A DNA stretch of 64,000 nt. Origin: Panulirus ornatus. Its lineage: Eukaryota; Arthropoda; Malacostraca; Decapoda; Palinuridae. The notes under the pieces were generated by a model. It made no database searches. It saw nothing but the letters and a program-made list of their open reading frames with translations, and was not told where the DNA came from. Of this stretch, positions 1-12,000 are shown one piece after another; within the stretch, counting starts at the first letter, position 1, and the number at the start of each line of letters is the position of its first letter. A program made the translations under genes and the position numbers. The DNA lies in contig NC_092289.1 of assembly GCF_036320965.1 (NCBI RefSeq), forward strand, positions 22,333,278 through 22,397,277. The letters run 5' to 3'.

Positions 1-59
1 ATATCATTTCAAGAAGATATATGCACATGTGTGTGTATGGGGTTTAGGATTAATGCACA

Positions 60-580
60 TTACTGGGTTATGTTTTGAATAACAGACATGTAAAGGAGAG
101 ATTGTTGGATGTGAATGTGGTGAGAGGGGCAGCAGGTAGAGTAGCTGATTATGTCTTGGTGGAGACAATTATGAAAGCTTGTGGTGAGTTTAGGAAAAGA
201 GATGTGTAAAGGAAATGATGAAAATGAACAAGTTAGGAAAGGAGGCCTTTATGCTGGGTTACTAAGGGGGACTGAGTGAAGAATGGCATAGGGTGAGAGT
301 AAAAGAAACTAGGGAAGTGAAAAGTTTGTAGGGAAGCAGGGTTTGTACAAGAAAGGGTAGCGATTAGTGGAATGATATTAAATCACTTCTGAAAGAGAAG
401 GGTAGGTGTATGGACAGCATACCAACAGGGATGGAGTACAAGTAAGTGGGAGGAGCACAAAAGAAAGCCACAGCAGGTCAAGAGAAAGGCGTAGAAGTTG
501 GAAAATGGTAAATAAGGGAGAGTATTAATGAACTTCATGGGGAACAAGAAAGTGTTTTGGATGGTAATGAAGAAATGCTT
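60..580 (+). mobile_element. LINE-A copy A1, degraded endonuclease-linker piece
   Basis: Matches the endonuclease C-terminus (the LLDVNVVRGATGG region near 95-135) and linker of copy A13, with many stops and indels. It breaks off near 580, then an inverted piece (A2) follows. Old and non-coding. Confidence 0.75.
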
Positions 581-654
581 GAGTTTTATTTTACTTTTTC
601 CATTAACAAGCACTATATCCCTGGTTTGGTGTAGATTCATTTTATCTGATTTAG

Positions 655-965
655 AAGGGCCAGATCAAATGCACCTTCACCTTCATCACTCCCAGAACCT
701 TCACCCCCTCCCCTACCCTGTGACTCACTTCTGCTGCCATGGTTTCACCTGCTGCTAAGTCCACTCTCAGATATCTAAAACACTTCACTTCCTCCAGTTT
801 TTCTCCATTCATACTTACATCCCTGTTAACTAACTTTTCCCTCAAACCTACTGAACCTAATAACCTTGCTCTGATTCACATTCATTCTCAACTGTCTTCT
901 TTCACATGTTTTTCCAGACTCAGTCACTAACTCTGCAGTTTCTCACACGATTCAGCCACCAGAGC
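655..965 (-). mobile_element. LINE-A copy A2, antisense RT fragment
   Basis: The minus strand reads the C-terminal RT region (NGEKLEEVKCFRYLRVDLAA) with frame breaks. It covers only about 300 bp. Opposite orientation to A1 and A3 on either side. Confidence 0.8.
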
Positions 966-1101
966 TTTATGTATATATGTATACTCTCGTTTAATCCAAA
1001 TATAGGTCATGACATATTATCCAACACATTTAATACATGTGCTTCAATGCAAGGAAATAAACGGGTTCCCAAATTGAATATGTTTATGTATGCATAAACA
1101 C

Positions 1102-2742
1102 GTGTGGATCAGTTGTTTGCTTTGAAGAATGTATGTGAGAAATACTTAGAAAAGCAAATGGATTTGTATGTAGCATTTATGGATCTGGAGAAGGCATATG
1201 ATAGAGTTGATAGAGATGCTCTGTGGAAGGTATTAAGAATATATGGTGTGGGAGGCAAGTTGCTAGAAGCAGTGAAAAGCTTTTATCAGGATGTAAGGCA
1301 TGTGTATGAGTAGGAAGAGAGGAAAGAGATTGGTTCTCAGTGAATGTCTGTTTGCGGCAGGGGTGCGTGATGTCTCCATGGTTGTTTGATTTGTTAATGG
1401 ATGGGGTTGTTAGGGAGGTGAATGCAAGAGTTTTGGAGAGAGGGGCAAGTATGCAGTCTGTTGTAGATGAGAGAGCTTGGGAAGTGAGTCAGTTGTTGTT
1501 TGCTGATGATACAGCGCTGGTGGCTGATTTGGGTGAGAAACTGCAGAAGCTGATGACTGAGTTTGGTAAAGTGTGTGAAAGAAGAAAGCCGAGAGTAAAT
1601 GTGAATAAGAGCAAGGTTATTACAGTAGGGTTGAGGGACAAGTCAGTTGGGAGGTATGTTTGATTGGAGAAAAACTGGAGGAGGAAGTGAAGTGTTTTAG
1701 ATATCTGGGAGTGGATTTGGCAGCAGATGGAACCATGGAAGTGGAAGTGAGTCATAAGGTGGGGGAGGGGGTGAAAGTTATGGGAGCGTTGAAAAATGTG
1801 TGGAAGGCGAGAATGTTATCTCGGAAAGCAAAAATGGGTATGTTTGAAGGAATAGTGGTTCCAACAATGCTATATGGTTGCGAGGTGTGGACTATAGATG
1901 GAATTGTGCGGAGGAGGGTGGATGTGTTGGAAATGAGATGTTTGAGGACAATATGTGGTGTGAGGTGGTTTGATTGAGTAAGTAATGAAAGGGTACGAGA
2001 TATGTGAGGTAATAAAAAGAGTGTGGTTGAGAGAGCAGAAGAGTGTGTTTTGAAATTGTTTGGTCACATGGAGAGAATGAGTGAGGAAAGATTGACAAAG
2101 AGGATATATGTGTCAAAGGTAGAGGGAATGAGGAGAAGTGGAAGACCAAATTGGAGGTGGAAAGATGGAGTGAAAAAGATTTTGAGTGATTGGGGCCTGA
2201 ACATACAGGAGGGTGAAAGGCGTGCAAGGAATAGAGTGAATTGGAAGGATGTGTTATACCAGGGTCGACGTGCTGTCACTGGATTGAACTGGGGCATATG
2301 AATCATCTGAGGTAAACCATGGAAAGTTCTGTGGGGCCTGGGTGTGGGAAGGGAGCAGTGGTTTTAGTGCATTTCACACGACAGTTAGAGTCTGAGTGTG
2401 GATGAATGTGTCCTTTGTTGTCCTTTCCTAGCGCTACCTCGTGCGCGTGCGGGGGGAAGGGGGGGGGTATGACTTCATGTGTGGCGGGGTGGCGACGTGA
2501 ATGAATAAGGGCAGACAGTATGAATTATGTACACGTGTAAATATGTATATTACTGTGTGTACATATATGTATACGTTGAGATGTATAGGTATGTATATGT
2601 GCGTGTGTCGACGTATATGTATATACATGTGTATGTGGGTGGGTTGGGCCATTCTTTCGTCTGTTTCCTTGCGCTACCTCGCTAACGCGGGAGACAGCGA
2701 TAAAGTATAATGAATAAATAAATGAATAAATAATAAGGTATG
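1102..2742 (+). mobile_element. LINE-A copy A3, 5'-truncated RT to tail
   Basis: Starts inside RT (DQLFALKNVCEKYLEKQ) and keeps FMDLEKAYDRVDR, RQGCVMSPWLF, FADDTALVAD and CFRYLGVDLAA, but is split by frameshifts near 1310, 1660 and 1977. The 3'UTR is present: GC-rich module near 2430-2460, CA/TA-rich tract 2520-2640, terminal tail GCGCTACCTCGCTAACGCGG at about 2670, and an AAATA-type repeat end. It sits directly upstream of the NOL6 promoter. Confidence 0.92.
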
Positions 2743-2869
2743 AATTTATCAGTTTGTTGGGTGATTTTTCATTTTTTTTCCATCCACCTAGCTTTATCAG
2801 TAAGATAATGGCAAGTGTAATTTACTGAAAACTTCATTATCTATGTTTTTACACAATATTTGTCCAAAG
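2743..2869. other. Unique spacer before NOL6 promoter
   Basis: AT-rich sequence with no repeat or ORF I can name, between the A-rich end of A3 and the E-box region. Confidence 0.5.
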
Positions 2870-3027
2870 TGGACGTGAAAAAAAAGTAGCGGTAAAGTCA
2901 GGAAATGTTGGTCTGTCATACACATTTGGCCCACGTGTTTAAAATGTAAACATTGTTGTGTTCTCGAGTGATGCTGATGGTGGAGATTATTTAGTTATAT
3001 TTTTGAAGTATAATTATTACTTTTATT
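2870..3027 (+). promoter_or_regulatory. Candidate NOL6 promoter / 5'UTR with CACGTG E-box
   Basis: This is the non-repetitive stretch between LINE copy A3 and the first coding exon. A perfect CACGTG E-box is at 2932-2937, 90-105 bp before the candidate start codons. In animals Myc/Max binds CACGTG near the start sites of ribosome-biogenesis genes, which would suit NOL6. If transcribed, the stretch also holds a 7-codon upstream ORF (2971-2994) and an ATG-TAA at 2944-2949. I see no clear TATA box or initiator, so the start site is unknown. Confidence 0.45.
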
Positions 3028-3054
3028 ATGAAAAGCATAATGGGAGAAACAGAG
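3028..3054 (+). CDS. NOL6: NOL6 coding exon 1 (tiny, 27 nt)
   Basis: Reads MKSIMGETE, then a consensus gtaagt donor at 3055, phase 0. An in-frame TGA at 3004-3006 bounds it upstream. Two in-frame ATGs compete: 3028 (A at -3, A at +4) and 3040 (A at -3, G at +4; the stronger Kozak context). It joins exon 2 (REENENRSKD) without a phase clash. Support is the open frame, donor and position only, since NOL6 N-termini are not conserved. Confidence 0.7.
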
Positions 3055-6000
3055 GTAAGTGTGCTTGTGTTATTACCTTTGGAAAGCTTTAAAGATGAGG
3101 GAAAATATTGTTATAGACTGTGAAACGCGGAGCTAACCAAAATTCGCGTGCCAGCTTGAGAACCACAATGAGAACGTCTAATTTGTGTTGTCACCTTCGG
3201 ATTAGTTTTAATTATTTATGTAGTATTGAGTGGTGACATTTGCAAATTATTGGCTGTCTGTGGACGCTTCCCAAAGGGTTCCTTATAAGCTAAATTGAAC
3301 GATGATAGTCCCATGCGTTTGGTTCACGATTGAACCTAATTGAGATTACTGTATTTAACTACGCCTCTGCATAGAATATAGTCATCTAGAATTTTTTTTT
3401 AAGGATCTGTTTGATTGTGTGGAGGTAATATTTTGAGATTAGGGAAGCCTGCCTTGAATTTTTGTTTCGTGGGGGTGGTTATTTTGCCAACATAATGTCT
3501 CCGAAGCGGCATAAGTACAATGCAGACATTATTTATCGATTTGTTTTGTACAATTCTTCGAACAAGTGTGTCGCAAGAGTGACTGGATAAATTTGGAGCT
3601 CTATCACGCTCTGCAAGACCACAGTAAATTGTTTGCACTGAATTTAGATGATTATCGCTCCACCATCCACCTATAACTAGTCATACTGTGACTTATTTTA
3701 ACAAGAGTCTTACCATTCTGATAGGTCACAAGGTGACTTGATTACAATGTTCACCCAAAATAAGTGTAATTAAAGGACCTTTTTTCAAATGATCTCATTT
3801 AACTCAACTGTTGAAAAAGTTCTTTTGACATTTTTTGTAAGCCATGAAAAGAATATACATTGTTTAGGTCATGAGAATATACAGATACAATTGTCAACTT
3901 GTGCTGCTTCTGCAGTCCTTGATATGGCAAGACCATTTGGATATTATATTAAGTTTGCTTGTGATAATTTGGAGTATGTTAGAATGGGTTTAATTTAGGT
4001 TAATTACATGTAGTTTGCTTGTTTTTATCCCGTGATTTCCTTATTAATCAAAGCCCTGCCCACTTTGTGAGACTCTTACTCTCTAATACAGCAATAGAAC
4101 AGAAATACAAATCACCTTCATTAGTGAAAATTGAATGTATATAATGTAAGAAGGCCACTTATGCTCATTTTATCAGAATCCACAGATTATTTTTGTGGTG
4201 CTTTACTGAAATTTACCCATTATTCTAGTCAAAATATACCAAACACATCCATGACTTCAGAAGCACACCAACTGCAGTTGATTATCCACAAACAGGCAAC
4301 AGACAAAATGGCAATTTTATGCATCGCCCAACCTTAAAGGTAACCAAGCCAGAGAGTCCCCAATCACAGTGTACATTAATGTTAGCCTATATCTACTAAA
4401 AATCTCATCTGGTAGGAGAAGTTGGTAAGGCTTTTTTGATAGGTTGTCTTGGTTTTTTGCCTGCATTTAAGTAGCTTTTACATCAATTATTTCCATGTTT
4501 TCCCCTTTATAACCCTCACCACTATCACCTTCTCTTGTAGAATATATGCAGTATAATGATTGAAATCACACTCTACTACCATTGAATCACTGAAGAGCAA
4601 AACCTCCGAATACAAAGCTAGTTTTGATGTGTAGCCAAACTGGTAATTTGCTTAGAAAGTTAACAGTGTCAGGGCACCATATAGATAACTGACAGATTTG
4701 GAAGAAATGCATAACAGTGAATCCACAAATAAAGTAGTGCAAGGACAGTAAATCACACAAAATAATGTTCATTTCTAGTTAAAGGTGAATTCTGTAACTA
4801 CTGTTAATGGCACTAACCAGTGATGTCATAAAGTTCAATGACATGGATAGGATATATTTTTGGTATTATTGTTTTCATGACAATATGATTGAGTAATATA
4901 GGTTTTTGCTTGGTGTTTGCTATTTGGATTAGATCAGTGCCTGAACTTTATCGTGGTGGAAAAATGTATCACGCTTGAAGATGGCATTTTCATGTCCGTA
5001 GTGCTCTGAAAATTCTGGCAGGTAGGTTAGGTTGGTAGAGAGTTAGCTCATGTTTTGCAATTTATCAGTTTTTCATTGTTTTCAGTCTGTATCTCATGCT
5101 CTTCATAGTCTTCATCACTTTTATGTTCTTAAATCAAAAATATTGTAGATATTGTCTGGCACTAAAATGGATTTCAACACCAAGAAGAACCTATTAAGAT
5201 CTTGTTCATGTTTCAAAATTGTCGGTGATGACTGTGCATCCATGCTGTATGATTTTAGTTACTGATCTTTATTTCTGCTGTAAAGTATCCAGTAATATTT
5301 TAAGTTGCTCAATAAGTATTTTATTGATAGAGATGCTTTGTGAAAGGTATTAAGAGTATGTGGTTTGGGAGGTAAGTTGCTAGCAGTGAAAATTTTTTAC
5401 CTAGGATGTAAGGCATGTGGATGAGTAGGAAGAGAGGAAAGTGATTGGTTCCCAGTGAATGCCGGTTCGTGGCAGGGGTGCATGATGTCTCCATGGTTGT
5501 TTAATTTGTTTATGGATGGTGTGGTTAGGGAGGTGAATGCAAGAGTTGTGGAGAGAGGGGCAAGTATGTAGTCTGTTGTGGCTGAGGGGGCTTGGGAAGT
5601 GAGTCAGTTGTTCACTGATTTTACAGTGCTGGTGGCTGATTTGAGTGAGAAACTGCAGAAGTTGGTGACTGAGCTTGGTAAAGTTTGTGAAAGAAGAAAG
5701 CTGAGAGCAAGGTTATTGGGTTCAGTAGGGTTGAGGGACAAGTTAATTGGGAGGTAAGTTCGAATGGAGAAAAACTGGAGGAAGTGAAGTGTTTTAGATA
5801 TCTGGGAGTGGATTTAGCAGCGGATGGAACCGTGGAAGCGGAAGTGAGTCACAGGGTGGGGGAGGGGGCAAAGGTTGTGGGAGCATTGAAGAATGTGTGG
5901 AAGGCAAGAACATTAATTCAGAGAACAAAAATGGGTATGTTTGAAGGAATAGTGGTTCCAACAATGTTGTATGGTTGCAAGGCATGGGCTATAGAGAGGG

Positions 6001-9000
6001 TTGAGCGGAGAAGGGTGGATGTGTTGGAAATTAAATGTTTGAGGACAATATGTGGTTTGATCGAGTAAGTAATGAAAGGGGAAGAGTTGGAAATGAAATG
6101 TTTAAGGACAATATGTGGTTTGATCGAGTAAGTAATGAAAGAGTAAAAGAGATGTGTGGTAATAAAAAGAGTGTGGTTGAGAGAGCAGAAGAGGGTGTAT
6201 TGAAATGGTTTGGTCACATGGAGAGAATGAGTGAGGTAGAGGGAATAAGGAGAAGTGGGAGACCAAATTGGAGGTGGAAGGACGGAGTGAAAAAGATTTT
6301 GAGGGATCGCGGCCTGAACATACAGGAGGGTGAAAGGCATGCAAGGAATTGAATGAATTGGAGCGATGTGGTATACCAGGGTGGACGTGCTAGCATTGGA
6401 TTGAACCAGGGCATGTGAAGTGTCTTGGGTAAACCATGGAAAGTTTTGTGGGGCCTGGATGTGTATAGGGAGCTGTGGTTTCAGTGCATTACACATGACA
6501 GCTAGAGACTGAGTGTGAACAAATGTGGCCTTTGTTGTCATTTCCTAGCTCTACTTCACACGTGCGCAGGGGAAGGGGGTGCTATTTTCGTGTGTGGCGG
6601 GATGGTGACGGGAATGGATGAAAGCGGCAAGTATGAATATGTACGTGTGTATATATGTATATGTCTGTGTATGCATATGTTGAAATGCATTGGTATGTAT
6701 ATGTGCGTGTGTGGGCATTTATGTATATACATGAGTATGTAGGTGTGTTGGGTCATTCTTTTGTCTATTTCCTTGCACTTCCTTGCTAACAAGGGAGACA
6801 GCGACTAAGCATAATGAAAAGAAAAGATAGCTATACTTCTCACCTTTGATCTCATGTAATATCTTCTAATTGTGGTATTTAATTGCAGAGGGAAGAAAAT
6901 GAAAATAGAAGTAAAGATCCGGGCTCAGAAAAAAATGATAGTGGTAATAATGAAGATTCAGACTTAGAGGATGATTTGATGAGTGATTTGGATAGTTCTC
7001 AGGAGGATGAAGAGGATGATGGTTATGATGAACAAGATGGGGAGACAAACCAAAACAATAAGAGAAGACTCACTGATCAGGTGAATGTTGTGTATTAATG
7101 TATTGAAACTTCTCTCAGGAATATTATACCAACATGATTCTTGAGATCCTAACTTTTGTTTCTTGTGTTAATTATTGGTATATACCATGATATTTTGCTT
7201 ACTAGGCATAGAGTTTTTATTAGTTGTCATAATGTTGTCCTTCATGTCATGTTGAGCTGAATACCAGGAGATTCAGCTTAACACCATCACTATAAGGACT
7301 GATGAAAGTGTAAGGATAGCTGTAACCCTAATTTTCTTCCAGGATTCAGTCTGAGTTGCAAGACCAGGGAGTCATTGGATGAGCTGTTCTTATAGCTACA
7401 GGTGGCTAATCAGCATTTGAGTAGATGGCCCAGTTTTATTAGAATCTGTGGAATTGGGCATAGTTGCCAAGAATTCTATTGCTATTTTGAGTCATCTTAC
7501 TTGATTTAGTGAGCTTACAATAGGTTGAGAACAGCCTGTCTTTATTTAGCATGCAAAGAACTTTACCATTTGAGTGATGGAATCAGGACTGTCAAGAGTG
7601 CTGTTCTAGTGTCCACAGCAGGATCTGCAAATGTCATCACCATTCAAAGTAATATTGGACAAATGTGAATACTTCCCAGTCCTGCTTCCTTTTATCGCTA
7701 ACTCCTTCATGATATTCCTCCATACATGTGCTTAGTATGTTGAATATATGTGCTGTTGATTTCTTGTGATCAATTCATACACATTCCTTGGATTGGCAGA
7801 GCATCAGTTTTTAACATATACTGTATTGTTAAGCACTAAGAAACGCAGTATCTAGAATTATATGCAGTGACTGTTCTTTTTGGTAATGTCCTTCAAGAAT
7901 TTGTACAAAGACTGGTCGTTTTCATCTGTAAACTATTTCCACAAGTCCATTGATATTTTATGTTGTCACTTACTGTGTATCTTACAAGGAGTGCAATTTA
8001 GGACATTTCAGTATGCTTTGATTAATTTATTAAGGTATACCTTTTGTATCAATATTAATGTATTTTTCATTTTGAGTATCAGAACATTAGAAACATTTGT
8101 GCAAATGATAAAAAAATCTGAATTTGCATTTTAGAATATAAGTAGAATTTTATTGGTAGTAAAGTTCATTAATTGGTAGGTGTATTGCAATTCTAACATA
8201 GAGTATTTTATTGAAAGGATGGAAAGCAAGTTAAATCTTCCAAGATACAGAAGAAAAACAGCAGCCTCTATCGTCTTCCAACAGTGAATGAGCTGAATAC
8301 ACTTCGTGAGACACAAATACTGTATCATTCTAACATCTTTCGTATGCAGGTATGAAGTACCACATGTACCATATGCCTCTGTTACGCTGTCATTCCTTAT
8401 GCAATGTATCCTCTTCACACTACATACTGTCCTTAGCCATGTTAATTCTAACACATCCACCTTCTTCCTTTCTTTTGCTTTTGGGGCCCAAGACTATTAC
8501 CTCTACAACATCAGTAGATGATCAGACATCCCACCAGATGCTCATTTCAACACATTCACTTCCATTTTATCTTTAGTAGTAATATACATAATGGGTTTTC
8601 CTGTTCCCAAGTGTCATCAGGGTACGTGGGTTGTCATCAGGCACTGAAAATATAGGCTCAAGATTTTACAGTCTGGCAGTAAATTCTGTATAGTTTTGGA
8701 ATAGTCCATGTATGCTTGAATTTTAAGTAAGATTTTGATGAAAATACTAAACATTCTTTGATCAGTTGCTTAGCATTATATCCTAACATGGATGCTCATG
8801 TGAAGTATCTTTTTGATCAGATGGAAGAAGTGTTGATGGAGGTGAGCATGAAGGACAAGCATCACCTGCAGCTGGACGAGTGGCTTACACGGTTTTCTGC
8901 ATACCTAAAGTCTATGCCAAAATCATCAGTGCACCAGGTCAGATGAGGGTTCAGATTTTTTTTTATTTTTAGCAATTTTGAGAATAATATTGTGTGAAGA

Positions 9001-12000
9001 ATAAAGTTCCTTTATGCCATTGACAGATATCTTTATTAGAAATTGTTGAAATCCTGTTGGTAATCACGCTATGGAACTTACTCAGGGAAGATCAGGCAGC
9101 TACACTTATAGTTCAGATTGTCCATCCAGTAAGAAGTGCAGGTAATATTTGCAGTTTTAGTTTTGATAGATGGCTTGAGTCTTGTTACTCGCTGTCTGAT
9201 CATGCTAAGGCAAGCTTCATTTTGATGTAGTTACCAATAAGAACTGAAAAATATTTGAATATATCTATATGTTGATGATTATTTAACATGACCTTTTGCT
9301 CACCAGTCATATTCCAAGACTTTGTAACTAGCAGCATCGCCACCACAGTTTCAACTGTGATGTTAGGAGGAGTATTTGTACATTTCTCATTCTTTGATAT
9401 CATTTGAACCACAATTAACCTGAAACTCTAAAAGTATCAGATGAAGGTCAATGTATTTTGTTTTTAAAAGACTATGATTTGGAAAAATGAGTATTTATGG
9501 ATCTGAAGAAGGCATATAGTAGGGTTGATAGAGATGCTTTGTGGAAGGTCTTAAGAGTATATGTTGTGGGAGGTAAGTTGCTAGAGGCAGTGAAAAACTT
9601 TTACCAAGGATGTGAGGCATGTGTATGAGTAGGAAGAGAGGAGAGTGACTGGTTCCCAGTGAATTTTGGTCTGTGGCAGGGGAGTGTGATGTCTCTCTGG
9701 TTGTTTGATTTGTTTTTGGATGTGGTAGTTAGGGAGGTAACTGCAAGAGTTTTGGAGAGAGGTGCAAGTATGCAGTCCAGTGGGAATGAGAGGACCTGGG
9801 AAGTGAGCCAGTTGTTGTTTGCTGATGATACAGCTCTAGTGGCTGAATTGAGTGAGAAACTGCAGAAATTGGTGACTGAATTTGGAAAAGTGTGCTAAAG
9901 GAGGAAGTTGAGAGTAAATGTAAATAAGAGCAAAGTTATTATGTTCATTAGGGTTGAGGAACAAATTAATTGGAATGTAAGTTTGAATGGAGAAATAGTG
10001 GAGGAAATGAAGTGTTTTAGATATCTAGGAGTGGATGTAGCAGTGAATGGAGCCATGGAAGCAGAAGTGATTCTCAGGGTGGGGGAGGGGTCAAAGGTTC
10101 TGGAGTGATGAAGAAAGTGTGGAAGGAGAAAACGTTTTCTTGAAGAGCAAAAATGGGTATGTGTGAAGGAATAGTAGTTCCAACAAAGTTGTGTGGTTGT
10201 AAGACATGGGCTATATATGGAGCTGTACAGAGGAGAGTGGATGTGAAATGAAATGTTTAAGGACAATATGTGGTGTGAGGTGGTTTGATTGAGTAAGTAA
10301 TGAAAGGGTAAGAGAGATGTGTGGAAATAAGAAGAGTGCAGTTGAGAGAGTAGAAGAGGGTGTGTTGAAATGGTTTGGACATCTGGAGAGAATGAGTGAT
10401 GAAAGATTGACAAAGAGGATCTATGTGTTAGAGGTGGAGGGAACAAGGAGAAGCAGGAGACCAAACTGGAGATGGAAGGATGGAGTGAAAAAGATTTTGA
10501 GCGATTGGAGCCTGAACATGCATGAGGGTGAGAGGTGTGCAAGGAACAGAGTGAATTGGAACGATGTGGTGTACTAGGGTTGATGTGCTGTTAGTGGAAT
10601 GAACCAGGGCATGTGAAGTATCGGGGTAAACCATGGAAAGGTTTGTGGGGCCTAGATGTGCATAGGGAGCTGTGGTTTTGGTGCCTTGCACATGACAGCT
10701 AGAAACTGAGTGTGAACAAATGTGGCCTTTTTTGTCATGTTTTCCTGGTGAAAGGGTAGTGAGTGGTGGGATGAAGAAGTAAGATTATTAGTGAAAGAGA
10801 AGAGAGAGGCATTTGGACGATTTTTGCAGGGAAAAAATGCAAATGAGTGGGAGATGTATAAAAGAAAGAGACAGGAGGTCAAGAGAAAGGTGCAAGAGGT
10901 GAAAAAGAGGGCAAATGAGAGTTGGGGTGAGAGAGTATCATTAAATTTTAGGGAGAATAAAAAGATGTTCTGGAAGGAGGTAAATAAAGTGCGTAAGACA
11001 AGGGAGGAAATGGGAACTTCAGTGAAGGGGGCTAATGGGGAGGTGATAACAAGTAGTGGTGATGTGAGAAGGAGATGGAGTGAGTATTTTGAAGGTTTGT
11101 TGAATGTGTTTGATGATAGAGTGGCAGATATAGGGTTTTGGTCGAGATGGTATGCAAAGTGAGAGGGTTAGGGAAAATGATTTGGTAAACAGAGAAGAGG
11201 TAGTAAAAGCTTTGCGGAAGATGAAAGCCGGCAAGGCAGCAGGTTTGGATGGTATTGCAGTGGAATTTATTAAAAAAGGGGGTGACTGTATTGTTGACTG
11301 GTTGGTAAGGTTATTTAATGTATGTATGATTCATGGTGAGGTGCCTGAGGGTTGGCGGAATGCGTGCATAGTGCCATTGTATAAAGGCAAAGGGGATAAG
11401 AGTGAGTGCTCAAATTACAGAGGTATAAGCTTGTTGAGTATTCCTGGTAAATTATATGGTAGGGTATTGATTGAGAGGGTGAAGGCATGTACAGAGCATC
11501 AGATTGGGGAAGAGCAGTGTGGTTTCAGAAGTGGTAGAGGATGTGTGGATCAGGTGTTTGCTTTGAAGAATGTATGTGAGAAATACTTAGAAAAGCAAAT
11601 GGATTTGTATGTAGCATTTATGGATCTGGAGAAGGCATATGATAGAGTTGATAGAGATGTTCTGTGGAAGGTATTAAGAATATATGGTGTGGGAGGCTAG
11701 TTGTTAGAAGCAGTGAAAAGTTCTTATCGAGGATGTAAGGCATGTATACGAGTAGGAAGAGAGGAAAGTGATTGGTTCTCAGTGAATGTAGGTTTGCGGC
11801 AGGGGTGTGTGATGTCTCCATGGTTGTTTAATTTGTTTATGGATGGGGTTGTTAGGGAGGTGAATGCAAGAGTTTTGGAAAGAGGGGCAAGTATGCAGTC
11901 TGTTGTGGATGAGAGAGCTTGGGAAGTGAGTCAGTTGTTGTTCGCTGATGATACAGCGCTGGTGGCTGATTCATGTGAGAAACTGCAGAAGCTGGTGACT

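Noticed and set aside
3531..3540. TATCGAT, a near match to the insect DRE site, in NOL6 intron 1
   Set aside because: 7 of 8 positions, about 480 bp inside the intron and isolated; expected by chance in AT-rich DNA.
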